In this document: positions 6,686-12,850 of the stretch, piece by piece
Numbering within the stretch: position 1 is the stretch's first letter
Layout of the letters: each line of letters opens with the position of its first letter
IMG/VR virus record: IMGVR_UViG_3300050821_003827
Span: 1-24,545 of that record
DNA: 24,545 nt
Direction: 5' to 3' (one strand)
Source of the DNA: a virus
Position numbers and translations under genes: made by a program
Notes under the pieces: generated by a model
What the model was told of the DNA's origin: nothing
Databases searched by the model: none
Seen by the model: the letters and a program-made list of their open reading frames with translations, nothing else

Positions 6686-7747
6686 TTATGTTGCTTTCTC
6701 CTGTTGACGCTTCATTTCCAAGAAAAACTGCTCAGTGGATGAGTGCCAAAGAGATCCAAACCAAAGAGCCTCCCGCTCCTCTTCATCCATCTTTTCAACC
6801 CCGAGTTCATATTTCAATTGAAACTTGCGACGACACGTTTGGAAGCATCTGATTCGACTGTTCGTCAAAATCTCCGTACCACGCCCGTCATTCAATACCG
6901 GCAGTTCAGGATGAACCCACTCTTTCGTAGTCCATTTCCCACTCTCAAGATCATCGTGTCCGCTGCACAACCCAAGGTAAGTGCATGGCGAATTATAGAG
7001 AAAACATGCCCCAGAATTACGTGGCCACCGACCACTGTTTCTCGCCGCAAGAATGTCTAGGGAGTGCCCCCACAATTCAATACCGTACTCTCTGATTTCA
7101 GCATCAAGACGTGGAATACGTCTACGCTGAAAATACCACTCAGGACGCTCCTTAGAGCAATCATAAGCGAGACGCGCCGAGTACATCATGTCGGTTTCTC
7201 TGCCGTCCTTGCCTAGAGAATCAAGGTCTGAGTCGCCGAGTGCGTATTCGCAATACACTTTGCTTTCAAGAACCGCTTTTGCATCAGCTTTCGACAGTGC
7301 TTTCGGGCTGATACCGGGCTTCCGACATACATCCCATAAAGCATAGTCAACTTTCTCGCCGTTGAGCCACGACAGAAGCATATAGTGTGTCGCTTGTCCC
7401 TCAACAACGAGTTGTCGCCAATAAGGGCCATTCGGATCGGTGATATCTTGCGAGGCAGTCTTGTGGTCTGGAATGACCTTTTCGCCAGTCTTGATGTCCG
7501 TCATGCGAACATCAAGTTTGCCTGCAAGCGTAAACGAACGACTCCTCCGCTGGGTTTCTGGATTATAGAGATCACTCGTAATAACTGTTTCTACAGAATC
7601 GATTTTGTATGGAGCTTCGCGCCATCTCGCATCATATCCAATAAGCAAACCAAGACATTTTGCAGCGATCAGACGTTTGCTTGGATCGGCATCTTCAAGG
7701 ACAGGCGACAGGACTTCACGGCCTGCATTTAATGGAAAATCGTTCAC
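6686..7747 (-). CDS. PD-(D/E)XK (RecB/Cas4-like) nuclease with permuted motif order
   Basis: The 353-aa product has a nuclease core, AGKLDVRMTDIKTGEKVIPDHKTAS (about residues 75-100, catalytic D and K of D-x-K), followed by the conserved WRQLVVEGQATHYMLLSWL helix. Cysteines in CFLYNSPCTYLGLC suit an iron-sulfur cluster of the Cas4/AddB kind. The block that normally opens this family, NSRIRCFQTCRRKFQLKYELG followed by LWFGSLWHSSTEQFF, is at the C-terminus instead (about residues 298-345). Either the protein is circularly permuted or it is built from a shifted domain. The start is GTG 7747 behind GGAGGGGAAC. It probably resects DNA for the Sak4-like annealase. Confidence 0.82.
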   Translation of the reverse strand: MNDFPLNAGREVLSPVLEDADPSKRLIAAKCLGLLIGYDARWREAPYKIDSVETVITSDLYNPETQRRSRSFTLAGKLDVRMTDIKTGEKVIPDHKTASQDITDPNGPYWRQLVVEGQATHYMLLSWLNGEKVDYALWDVCRKPGISPKALSKADAKAVLESKVYCEYALGDSDLDSLGKDGRETDMMYSARLAYDCSKERPEWYFQRRRIPRLDAEIREYGIELWGHSLDILAARNSGRWPRNSGACFLYNSPCTYLGLCSGHDDLESGKWTTKEWVHPELPVLNDGRGTEILTNSRIRCFQTCRRKFQLKYELGVEKMDEEEREALWFGSLWHSSTEQFFLEMKRQQEKAT

Positions 7748-7779
7748 GTTCCCCTCCGGTTGATGATAATATTACGCGC

Positions 7780-7968
7780 ATGGGCTCGAAAAAGAAATCC
7801 GAAAAACTATCTAAATCAGATCCTGCGTTTTATGCAACGATTGCGCGGATTGCAGGAGAAAAACTACTTAAAGAACGTGGGACCTCATATTTTAGTAAAC
7901 TTGCGGCCAAGAGCCACCCGAGATCGGAATATAGAGGCGGCAGACCTAAGAAGACCCCTGACGCTTAG
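7780..7968 (+). CDS. Small basic protein on the plus strand
   Basis: The 62-aa product (MGSKKKSEKLSKSDPAFY... GTSYFSKLAAKSH... GGRPKK) belongs by pattern to small basic bacterial and phage proteins with the spaced motif RG-x-YF-x2-L-x2-KSH and a GGRPKK tail. It is one of very few plus-strand genes. It diverges from the nuclease gene, 32 bases away, and its 3' end overlaps the convergent 7946 gene by 23 bases. No Shine-Dalgarno is seen; a TAATAT at about 7768-7773 close to the ATG allows a leaderless message. The function is unknown; nucleic-acid binding is plausible from charge. Confidence 0.6.
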   Translation: MGSKKKSEKLSKSDPAFYATIARIAGEKLLKERGTSYFSKLAAKSHPRSEYRGGRPKKTPDA

Positions 7969-8188
7969 CTTTGTACACCTTCGTTTCCCTGTCCAGAAAC
8001 TGGACGATATCCATAAGGCACTTTGACTCGAAAATCTTCCCTCCAGTGACGAAGAACGAATACTTTCGCCACGGACCATACCAGCCGATTACTCCCAACT
8101 CCGCACCATCTTGAACAGAGACAACTTTCCAGACATCCGTCTTACGACCGGGCAGCTTTTTGCCAAGGATGAAGTCGATGTAGCTCAT
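7946..8188 (-). CDS. Conserved small phage protein (WYGPWR motif)
   Basis: The product is 80 aa from ATG 8188, which overlaps the upstream stop as ATGA; longer starts are less likely. The central stretch TDVWKVVSVQDGAELGVIGWYGPWRKYSFFVTGGKIFESKCLMDIVQFL resembles a conserved phage/bacterial family with the WYG-x-WR-x-Y-x-F core. The fold is probably a small beta sheet. An imperfect palindrome (7992-8004) lies within the codons for QFLDR. Function unknown. Confidence 0.72.
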   Translation of the reverse strand: MSYIDFILGKKLPGRKTDVWKVVSVQDGAELGVIGWYGPWRKYSFFVTGGKIFESKCLMDIVQFLDRETKVYKAKRQGSS

Positions 8189-8358
8189 TCCACTTTTTTC
8201 CCGCACTGCTCTTTCGCATTCGGGCAGATCCACAATCCTTCTCGCGCCTGCCGTAACATCTCATCCTCAACTCTGAACTTCTTGGCGTGCTCCAAGCACT
8301 CTTTACAGAAGCGCAGTTTCGGAATCTTGGCTGCGATATTACGACACCGCTTCACCAT
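8185..8358 (-). CDS. Small cysteine-rich protein
   Basis: The 57-aa product starts at ATG 8358, inside the end of the 8352-8633 gene, with AGAGG eight bases upstream. It contains a helical basic region and four spaced cysteines (CRN, FCKECLEH, ICPNAKEQC), so it may bind zinc. The reading frame continues upstream to 8487, but that would overlap a well-supported gene by 135 bases, so the short form is preferred. Function unknown. Confidence 0.6.
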   Translation of the reverse strand: MVKRCRNIAAKIPKLRFCKECLEHAKKFRVEDEMLRQAREGLWICPNAKEQCGKKVE

Positions 8359-8633
8359 TTCTCGTACCTCTTTGATGCAGGCTTTCGCCTTGGCTTGTAT
8401 CGTTGAAATGTGAATACTCTCTGCCCTCCGTTCCGTTCTGCACTTCTGGCAAGGTTCACCCGCATCTCGACTTCGAGTTCCCACCATCTTCCCATTAATA
8501 CCTTATAGCGTCCTTCGCGGATCTTGTGAGAGTTAATTACAAGCCATGTTCGCTCCCGTTTATCCCCTACATTGGTCTGGACGAGATCCCCACGCTTGGG
8601 GCCGGGACCGTCCAGTACGTCCATGGTGATCAT
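8352..8633 (-). CDS. Conserved phage protein (RGDLVQTN... MGRWWELE)
   Basis: The 93-aa product starts at ATG 8633, overlapping the stop of the small membrane protein as ATGA. The sequence GDLVQTNVGDKRERTWLVINSHKI... RYKVLMGRWWELEVEMRVNLARSAERNGGQRVFTF matches a small family known to me from phage genomes, of unknown function. It has a basic C-terminus. It belongs to a chain of four coupled small genes (8779, 8633, 8358 and 8188 starts). Confidence 0.75.
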   Translation of the reverse strand: MITMDVLDGPGPKRGDLVQTNVGDKRERTWLVINSHKIREGRYKVLMGRWWELEVEMRVNLARSAERNGGQRVFTFQRYKPRRKPASKRYEKW

Positions 8634-8779
8634 CCCTTACGTTCTCTGAATGCCTTCTCCATAGATCCGCGAATCCAACTTGCCGGAAGAAATAGTACAG
8701 CCAGCGCTAGTACAATTCGGACACGCCATAGGGCAATGGCCGCGCCAATCAATACCCATATCCACCAGTGATAAATCAT
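8630..8779 (-). CDS. Small membrane protein (49 aa)
   Basis: This is a 50-codon frame beginning MIYHWWIWVLIGAAIALWRV, with one or two hydrophobic segments (residues 5-18 and 22-34) and a basic C-terminus ending RERKG. The start ATG 8779 has AAGGA six bases upstream, supplied by the end of the preceding gene, and the stop overlaps the next start as ATGA. The coupling on both sides makes it a real gene. It is probably an inner-membrane peptide; a holin or spanin-like role cannot be claimed. Confidence 0.65.
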   Translation of the reverse strand: MIYHWWIWVLIGAAIALWRVRIVLALAVLFLPASWIRGSMEKAFRERKG

Positions 8780-8781
8780 CG

Positions 8782-9240
8782 TCATCCTTTACGCTTCAGC
8801 CGGTCGATCTCGGCGGCACATAATGCGGCTCCACGTTTGAGGTTCTTGATTGGATCAGGGGACGGCTTCCACCACTCAGCCGACCACGGCCACTGTAGGG
8901 GAGTCCCTCCACCGGGATTCGCTCCTGCAAGCTGATCGGTCGCAAACGCTACGTAGCACTCTGCTGCTGCGGCAAGTTCACCTTTGATGTGCTCGTCATC
9001 GTGTTCTGGTGAGAAGCCTTCCTCGCGAATCTGCCGGTTACGCTCAAGCGCGATTATGTCAGCCCCACTTGTCGGGTCCTTAATGGGCTGAGTCAACGTG
9101 TGTTCCGAAGGTCCTTCTTGCTTCCGCCACACACCCTCACTGAAAACAAGAAAGTATATCTCACCATAAGAACTGAGAGCCCAAATGGCTGCACGAAGAT
9201 TCTTGGTTTCGTTTTGAACTGCGATTTGCGTAAATCTCAT
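8782..9240 (-). CDS. Conserved phage protein with HDDEH... WPWSAEWWKPSPDP motif
   Basis: The 152-aa product starts at ATG 9240 (GGAGG four bases upstream; TGATG overlaps the upstream stop). The C-terminal part, ERNRQIREEGFSPEHDDEHIKGELAAAAECYVAF... WPWSAEWWKPSPDPIKNLKRGAALCAAEIDRLKR, is a compact helical domain common in phage proteins. Its acidic His/Asp/Glu cluster could bind a metal, in the way of all-alpha nucleotide pyrophosphohydrolases, but that is only a guess. The N-terminal 70 residues look like a separate beta segment. Confidence 0.75.
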   Translation of the reverse strand: MRFTQIAVQNETKNLRAAIWALSSYGEIYFLVFSEGVWRKQEGPSEHTLTQPIKDPTSGADIIALERNRQIREEGFSPEHDDEHIKGELAAAAECYVAFATDQLAGANPGGGTPLQWPWSAEWWKPSPDPIKNLKRGAALCAAEIDRLKRKG

Positions 9241-9434
9241 CACCCCTCCGATATTGGTCTATATCCCATCTTCCGATACGTTGACCGCCATCCCTTGAAC
9301 CGTTCTACGGCCCGGTCGGCAGATTCTTCTTTCTTGTAGACGTGGTACGGCTGATAAATTGCCCAAGTCTTACCACCATCACGAGACTCTTCGATGATCC
9401 AGATCGGTCGCTGGCCAGTGACGAACTTGGGCAC
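9240..9434 (-). CDS. Small hypothetical protein
   Basis: The frame is open from TTG 9464, but that codon overlaps the -10 of a promoter at 9453-9481. GTG 9434, preceded by GGAGGGG, is therefore the likely start, giving 64 aa (VPKFVTGQRPIWIIEESRDGGKTWAIYQPYHVYKKEE...). The sequence looks like a small beta-hairpin plus helix protein. Its stop overlaps the start of the next gene. Function unknown. Confidence 0.6.
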   Translation of the reverse strand: MPKFVTGQRPIWIIEESRDGGKTWAIYQPYHVYKKEESADRAVERFKGWRSTYRKMGYRPISEG

Positions 9435-9452
9435 TTCCCCTCCATGCTCGCA

Positions 9453-9481
9453 ATTATCCGTCAAGCGCAGAGTATGCGCAA
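9453..9481 (-). promoter_or_regulatory. Promoter with TCTGCGC spacer motif
   Basis: -35 TTGCGC (9481-9476), 17-base spacer containing CTCTGCGCTT, and -10 GATAAT (9458-9453). It reads into the small-gene operon 9434 to 7946. A 13-bp palindrome lies 12 bases upstream of the -35. Confidence 0.6.
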
Positions 9482-9492
9482 GTTCTATTTTA

Positions 9493-9505
9493 TCCAGATT
9501 CTGGA
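9493..9505. promoter_or_regulatory. 13-bp palindrome TCCAGATTCTGGA
   Basis: An exact copy of the palindrome, just upstream of the promoter at 9453-9481 and next to a CCGGG/CCCGG hairpin with TTTT (9512-9532, plus-strand reading). Confidence 0.7.
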
Positions 9506-9547
9506 CAGGCCGGGATTTCCACCCGGTTTTGCCAGCTAGGAGTGAGG

Positions 9548-9625
9548 ATGGTTTGGTTTAAACGGGGATTTACTTCAAGGTGGGAACAGAAACTACGTAG
9601 AAGATTCGAAGGGACTGGCGATTGA
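9548..9625 (+). CDS. Possible 25-aa basic peptide
   Basis: ATG 9548 has a strong AGGAG five bases upstream and encodes MVWFKRGFTSRWEQKLRRRF and five more residues. It is very basic and tryptophan-containing. It is on the plus strand and convergent to the 9655 gene. The ribosome site is the only strong support. Confidence 0.3.
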   Translation: MVWFKRGFTSRWEQKLRRRFEGTGD

Positions 9626-9629
9626 GGTA

Positions 9630-9658
9630 ATGATGCGCTCAAAAGCGCAGAATGTCAA
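9630..9658 (-). promoter_or_regulatory. Promoter-like TTGACA with TCTGCGC motif
   Basis: A perfect TTGACA overlaps the stop of the 9655 gene and is followed by TCTGCGCTTTTGAGCG. The expected -10 position reads only CATCAT, so strength is doubtful. No gene follows for about 200 bases on this strand. Confidence 0.4.
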
Positions 9659-9921
9659 GATTCTTCTTTTCCTAAAATTTCATCCATCATGGCGTCCATA
9701 TCGCGACGCCACTCCATTAGTGCTTTGCTATCTGGAGAGGCATCATATTCTGCACGGCTGGCGTTATAGATAGCGCGAAACTTCTTTACGGTTTCAGCAA
9801 TTCTTTGCTCACGCTGTTCTGGTGTCTCTTTCCGATGTGTCCATCGAAACCATAAAGTACGAGGGAATCGACATATATCAAACCACAACCACCAAAGACG
9901 AGATGGATAATTTATGGCCAT
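9655..9921 (-). CDS. Small hypothetical protein, aromatic N-terminus
   Basis: The 88-aa product has an N-terminal Trp/Arg-rich amphipathic stretch (LWWLWFDICRFPRTLWFRW), then charged helices (EQREQRIAETVKKFRAIY) and an acidic end. The start ATG 9921 lies 20 bases after the tRNA-Gly 3' end and lacks a clear ribosome site, so the message is probably released by tRNA processing. The N-terminus may sit on the membrane surface. Function unknown. Confidence 0.6.
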   Translation of the reverse strand: MAINYPSRLWWLWFDICRFPRTLWFRWTHRKETPEQREQRIAETVKKFRAIYNASRAEYDASPDSKALMEWRRDMDAMMDEILGKEES

Positions 9922-9941
9922 GGAAGTAATCTACCAGAAGG

Positions 9942-10025
9942 TGGAGCGGGGGACGGGACTTGAACCCGCTTGTCTCACGACGGCAGCTTGGAAGGCTGCT
10001 GATCTACCAGTTGATCATCCCCCGC
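9942..10025 (-). tRNA. tRNA-Gly(TCC)
   Basis: Acceptor GCGGGGG/CCCCCGC, D-stem GATC/GATC, anticodon arm GCAGC-CTTCCAA-GCTGC, a longer variable loop of 12 bases, T-loop TTCAAGT, encoded CCA. Confidence 0.93.
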
Positions 10026-10030
10026 AACTT

Positions 10031-10104
10031 TGGTGCTCCTCGCAGAAGTCGAATCCGCATCAACCGCTAATCGGGCGGTGGTCTTGCCATTAGACGAGAG
10101 GAGC
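10031..10104 (-). tRNA. tRNA-Ile(GAT), loop CCGATTA
   Basis: Acceptor GCTCCTC/GAGGAGC, D-stem GTCT/AGAC, anticodon stem ACCGC/GCGGT, T-loop TTCGACT, encoded CCA. Position 33 is C instead of the near-invariant T. Confidence 0.88.
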
Positions 10105-10105
10105 A

Positions 10106-10180
10106 TGGTTCCCCGACGCGGGCTCGAACCGCGATAGACGGCTTACCATGCCGTTCCTCTGCCAATTGAGGTATCAGGGC
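10106..10180 (-). tRNA. tRNA-Thr(GGT)
   Basis: D-stem CCTC/GAGG, anticodon arm ACGGC-ATGGTAA-GCCGT, T-arm CGCGG-TTCGAGC-CCGCG, encoded CCA. The acceptor GCCCTGA/TCGGGGA has a G1-A72 mismatch. Confidence 0.9.
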
Positions 10181-10191
10181 ACTACTAACCT

Positions 10192-10265
10192 TGGTGCCGG
10201 GTGCAGGAGTCGAACCCGCGTGAGATGCTTGTAAGACATCCGATCTACCGTTGATGTAACCCGGC
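10192..10265 (-). tRNA. tRNA-Val(TAC)
   Basis: Acceptor GCCGGGT/ACCCGGC, anticodon arm GATGT-CTTACAA-GCATC, T-loop TTCGACT, encoded CCA. Confidence 0.93.
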
Positions 10266-10272
10266 GATACTA

Positions 10273-10348
10273 TGGAGCAAGCGAACGGACTCGAACCGCT
10301 AATTAAGCCTTCGGAGAGCTTTGTGATCTCCAATTTCACCACGCCTGC
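10273..10348 (-). tRNA. tRNA-Arg(CCG)
   Basis: Acceptor GCAGGCG/CGCTTGC with one G-T pair, D-stem GTGA/TCAC, anticodon loop CTCCGAA, T-loop TTCGAGT, encoded CCA. Confidence 0.92.
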
Positions 10349-10354
10349 AAAACT

Positions 10355-10430
10355 TGGTCAACCCGCCCGGATACGATCCGGGAACTATGCTTTAGGAGAG
10401 CATTGTGATCTCCAGTTTCACCACGGGTTG
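10355..10430 (-). tRNA. tRNA-Arg(CCT)
   Basis: Acceptor CAACCCG/CGGGTTG, D-stem GTGA/TCAC, anticodon loop CTCCTAA, T-loop ATCGTAT (first T changed to A), encoded CCA. Confidence 0.9.
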
Positions 10431-10431
10431 A

Positions 10432-10507
10432 TGGGGCAGCCGGGGTGAGTCGAACACCCTTTGAACGCTTTAGAGGAGCGCCACATAATCCGTTCTGTCA
10501 CGGCTGC
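10432..10507 (-). tRNA. tRNA-Arg(TCT), loop CCTCTAA
   Basis: Acceptor GCAGCCG/CGGCTGC, anticodon stem GCGCT/AGCGT, T-arm GGGTG-TTCGACT-CACCC, encoded CCA. C at position 33. The stop codon of the upstream HNH frame (10498) lies inside this tRNA. Confidence 0.9.
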
Positions 10508-11301
10508 AAACTGGTGCAAGCGGAGGCGCTCGAAGCCCCATCCTGAGATTTAAAAGATCTCTGCTCGTCCTCTTGAGCTACGCTTGCGAAACGCTTCTTT
10601 TTGGTACCACAATGCCAATCATCTAGCATTCCCAACTTCTGTGCTTTTCTCAACCCAGGAACCAATAACATCCACGCCTCATAAGGCATGTCGCGACGGA
10701 AATAATTACACCTGTAACAAGCTGGAACCACATTCATTTTAATGTGACCCCTCTTGTTATCGATTCTATCGAGGGTCATCATCAATTGGGTTTCGGCACA
10801 GTAAGAGCATGGGCGCACGATCAATGCTTCAATGAATTCTCTGTCAAGGTCGTTATCTAGCCCACGTTTCTTATCGCTGCGCTGCGAATCTCGCATGATG
10901 TACGTAGCCCTATTATTCCTGTCGGCTCTTCGAAGCGCTGCTCGAACAGCACGATCACTACTTACTTCAGGGCTCCTTTTTCCGCGTGGAAATCGTTTTT
11001 TGTATTCAACCTCGCAATCCCTGCACAAGAAGCGCCGATAATAGCGGTTGCCTTGCTTCTTAATCGCAAATTCAACTTCAGGTTCACCTTTACCGCATAC
11101 TTTACATTTGTGAATTTTGCGAGGTGTCTTATCGTGTTCCCGAACATATTCACAATGCTTTTCCCGATTTGCCTCATACCAACGATGACTATACTCAGTA
11201 GTGCATTCTCTACACCAAGGCTGTTTACCGTCTTTTTGGCGACTGTTCGCGTTAAAGTTCTCGTCTTCACGATACTTCTTGCAGCGATTACAGTATCTCA
11301 T
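10498..11301 (-). CDS. HNH homing-type endonuclease running into tRNA-Lys
   Basis: The 267-aa frame starts at ATG 11301. Two N-terminal zinc-ribbon units (YCNRCKKYREDENF... WCRECT and HKCKVCGK... LCRDC) precede a basic helical region and an HNH core, CSYCAETQLMMTLDRIDNKRGHIKMNVVPACYRCN. The nuclease ends near residue 236; the remaining 30 residues are encoded by tRNA-Lys and part of tRNA-Arg(TCT), because no stop precedes the tRNAs. Cutting by RNase P would leave a stopless message. It is probably a mobile endonuclease inserted between tRNA genes. No good ribosome site is seen. Confidence 0.85.
   Translation of the reverse strand: MRYCNRCKKYREDENFNANSRQKDGKQPWCRECTTEYSHRWYEANREKHCEYVREHDKTPRKIHKCKVCGKGEPEVEFAIKKQGNRYYRRFLCRDCEVEYKKRFPRGKRSPEVSSDRAVRAALRRADRNNRATYIMRDSQRSDKKRGLDNDLDREFIEALIVRPCSYCAETQLMMTLDRIDNKRGHIKMNVVPACYRCNYFRRDMPYEAWMLLVPGLRKAQKLGMLDDWHCGTKKKRFASVAQEDEQRSFKSQDGASSASACTSLQP
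10512..10587 (-). tRNA. tRNA-Lys(TTT)
   Basis: Acceptor GCAAGCG/CGCTTGC, D-stem GCTC/GAGC, anticodon arm GAGAT-CTTTTAA-ATCTC, T-loop TTCGAGC, encoded CCA. The 3' part of the HNH frame runs straight through it. Confidence 0.93.
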
Positions 11302-11331
11302 TTACTTTTAAGAATATCACACACACCAATA

Positions 11332-11407
11332 TGGTGGGTCGCCGGGAAGTCGAATCCCGTCAGGATGGGTAAGAGCCATCTATGCTACCGTCAACATCTG
11401 CGACCCA
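11332..11407 (-). tRNA. tRNA-Lys(CTT)
   Basis: Acceptor TGGGTCG/CGACCCA, anticodon arm GATGG-CTCTTAC-CCATC, T-loop TTCGACT, encoded CCA. Confidence 0.92.
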
Positions 11408-11501
11408 TGGTAGGGGATGTAGGTGCCGAGCCTACCCGTCGCTCTAGTCCAGAACTTTCAGTGGGTTATAAATCCACTCCGCACAGCCGGTGCTATCCCC
11501 C
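11408..11501 (-). tRNA. Class II tRNA, anticodon probably TAT (uncertain)
   Basis: Acceptor GGGGGAT/ATCCCCT, long variable arm, T-arm GTAGG-CTCGGCA-CCTAC, encoded CCA. The anticodon arm is GTGGA-TTTATAA-CCCAC with an A31-C39 mismatch, or AGTGG/CCACT with a nine-base loop, so the anticodon (TAT by position) and identity are not certain. The short D-arm is also unusual. Confidence 0.7.
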
Positions 11502-11510
11502 ATAAATTCG

Positions 11511-11560
11511 TTTCACGGCGGGATGGCGTTGCACCACCGTCTCTAGGCTAACGCCGCCGT
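11511..11560 (-). ncRNA. tRNA-like minihelix 1 (acceptor plus T-arm only)
   Basis: This 50-nt element fits exactly between two tRNAs. Acceptor ACGGCGG/CCGCCGT is joined by a 15-base connector to a T-arm-like hairpin GGTGG-TGCAACG-CCATC. D-arm and anticodon arm are missing. The last bases read GAAA rather than an encoded CCA. An alternative fold (GGCGTT/AACGCC) is possible. Confidence 0.55.
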
Positions 11561-11565
11561 GAACT

Positions 11566-11634
11566 TGGTAGCACGTCTGGACTCGAACCAGTTTACGGCA
11601 TTATGAGAGCCGCTTCCCGCCTTGGGTACGTGCC
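11566..11634 (-). tRNA. tRNA-Met(CAT)
   Basis: Acceptor GGCACGT/ACGTGCT, anticodon loop CTCATAA with a T31-T39 mismatch, short D-arm CCC-AAGGC-GGG, T-loop TTCGAGT, encoded CCA. Whether it reads AUG or, after modification, AUA cannot be told. Confidence 0.85.
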
Positions 11635-11639
11635 TTGAA

Positions 11640-11716
11640 TGGCGAGGGTGGCACGATTCGAACGCGCAAGTTCGGAGTTGGAAACCGACAGTTTGGCCAG
11701 TTAAGCTTACACCCTC
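11640..11716 (-). tRNA. tRNA-Trp(CCA)
   Basis: Acceptor GAGGGTG/CACCCTC, discriminator G (as in tryptophan tRNAs), anticodon loop TTCCAAC with T31-T39 mismatch, T-loop TTCGAAT, encoded CCA. An alternative register would read Gly(TCC); G73 favours Trp. Confidence 0.8.
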
Positions 11717-11733
11717 AAAATTTCAAAGATCCA

Positions 11734-11760
11734 ATAAAAAACTCCCGCCTAAGCGAGAGT
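11734..11760 (-). terminator. Terminator upstream of the tRNA-Trp cluster
   Basis: Eight-base-pair stem ACTCTCGC/GCGGGAGT, TTAG loop, then TTTTTT on the minus strand. It separates the zinc-protein unit from the tRNA cluster. Confidence 0.85.
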
Positions 11761-11860
11761 CATTGTGCCGCGTATGCACTCAGACCCTCATGACACAACT
11801 CCCCAGACCCGCTTGGTCCCGGTCATCGATTTGGAAGTTCTTATCTGCACGAAAACCACT

Positions 11861-12043
11861 TTACTCCTCTTCTATTTTTGACGCAAGCACAATCTTGCAA
11901 TCTCTTAATTCTTTACATGGTGTACAGATTCCAAGACACCGTGGTCCTGCTGTTTTTCCATCAGCCCGACATAGATGACCCAATGAAAAGCAGACCGCAC
12001 ACCACACCTGATTGGGTGCCTTCTGCACGTTCTTTTTGTGCAT
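11861..12043 (-). CDS. Small cysteine-rich (zinc) protein
   Basis: The 60-aa product from ATG 12043 (MHKKNVQKAPNQVWCAVCFSLGHLC...) has six or more cysteines in C-x2-C and C-x4-C spacings, consistent with one or two zinc sites. The frame opens further upstream to 12088, but that part crosses a terminator hairpin, so the internal ATG is preferred. The ribosome site is weak. Function unknown. Confidence 0.5.
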   Translation of the reverse strand: MHKKNVQKAPNQVWCAVCFSLGHLCRADGKTAGPRCLGICTPCKELRDCKIVLASKIEEE

Positions 12044-12062
12044 GATCAAAGATACCGCAGAA

Positions 12063-12093
12063 CAAAAAGAAAGGGTGCCCGAAAGCACCCTTG
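12063..12093 (-). terminator. Terminator after the AP2/HNH gene
   Basis: Stem AAGGGTGC/GCACCCTT, loop TTTCGG, then TCTTTTTG on the minus strand. The 13-bp palindrome is five bases upstream of the stem. Confidence 0.88.
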
Positions 12094-12098
12094 TTGTA

Positions 12099-12111
12099 TC
12101 CAGATTCTGGA
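12099..12111. promoter_or_regulatory. 13-bp palindrome TCCAGATTCTGGA
   Basis: An exact copy between the stop codon of the 12115 gene and its terminator. Confidence 0.7.
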
Positions 12112-12114
12112 CGG

Positions 12115-12783
12115 TTATGCGCCAACTGTCTCGCCAAGTGCGGCAAACTCCTTAAAGCATCTTGCGTCATCCCATCCATCCCGTTTTCTTCTCAAGAGAA
12201 GTTCATACTTAATTTTTGTGCGCCTCGACCATTCGGCGGCGCATAATGTTTCACCACGAAAAGTAAGGAGGACACTATTCCGCTTATTTTGTGCCTGAAC
12301 TTCAACCGTTGCCCATACGCAATTATCTGGCGCGTAATTTCCGTTTACATCACATCTTTCTATACTGTGAGATACACTTGGTTTTCTTCCCATATCAGCT
12401 AAGAAATTTTCAAAAGACTGCCAGCGCTCACAAACAATAATGCCACGTCCTCCGTAATGTTTGTAGTATCTAGATGATGGCTTAGTGCAACGGCTCCTCA
12501 TCGCAACCCACGCCCTCCACTCTGGAGACGATGGCATACCTATACGCTTGCTTTCGCCATGCCGAACTAATGTTTCTATGGTGCGTTCTGTACGGTAGCA
12601 GCCACATGACTGCGTATGTCCGTTGAGTAGATTTGCTTGGCGAACGCAAACACTGATACCGCATTTACAGAGACATTGCCAATACGGTTGCCGACCCCAT
12701 TTGTTGTTGCGATATAGGGGACCACTAACGGTGGTCAGATATCCAAACGTTTGTTCTGGAGTTACTAGTTCTAGCGAATGCAT
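12115..12783 (-). CDS. AP2/HNH-type homing endonuclease
   Basis: The 222-aa product starts at ATG 12783 (MHSLELVTPEQTFG). It has a zinc-finger-like N-terminus (CLCKCG... SCGC), then the family core EWRAWVAMRSRCTKPSSRYYKHYGGRGIIVCERWQSFENFLADMGRKPSVSHSIERCDVNGNYAPDNCVWAT, with the GGRGI, C-x-RW, DMG and NC-x-W marks of phage homing proteins with AP2-like DNA-binding parts. A C-terminal ETLCAAEWSRRTKIKYELLLRRKRDGW helix-turn-helix suits DNA binding. It is a paralogue of the 13237 gene. There is no ribosome site; TATAAT stands 10 bases before the ATG, so the message may be leaderless. Confidence 0.85.
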   Translation of the reverse strand: MHSLELVTPEQTFGYLTTVSGPLYRNNKWGRQPYWQCLCKCGISVCVRQANLLNGHTQSCGCYRTERTIETLVRHGESKRIGMPSSPEWRAWVAMRSRCTKPSSRYYKHYGGRGIIVCERWQSFENFLADMGRKPSVSHSIERCDVNGNYAPDNCVWATVEVQAQNKRNSVLLTFRGETLCAAEWSRRTKIKYELLLRRKRDGWDDARCFKEFAALGETVGA

Positions 12784-12802
12784 AGTATCAATTATAAGAG
12801 GA

Positions 12803-12836
12803 AAGTAAAAGGCGCACCACAAATCAGTGCGCCTCT
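12803..12836 (-). terminator. Terminator after the coiled-coil gene 12851
   Basis: Stem AGGCGCAC/GTGCGCCT with a nine-base loop, followed by TTTTACTTT on the minus strand. Confidence 0.8.
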
Positions 12837-12850
12837 TGTGTTGAATTTAG

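Noticed and set aside
10067-10342. A 91-aa minus frame across the tRNA cluster
   Set aside because: It is a translation of four tRNA genes, which are fully supported by structure.
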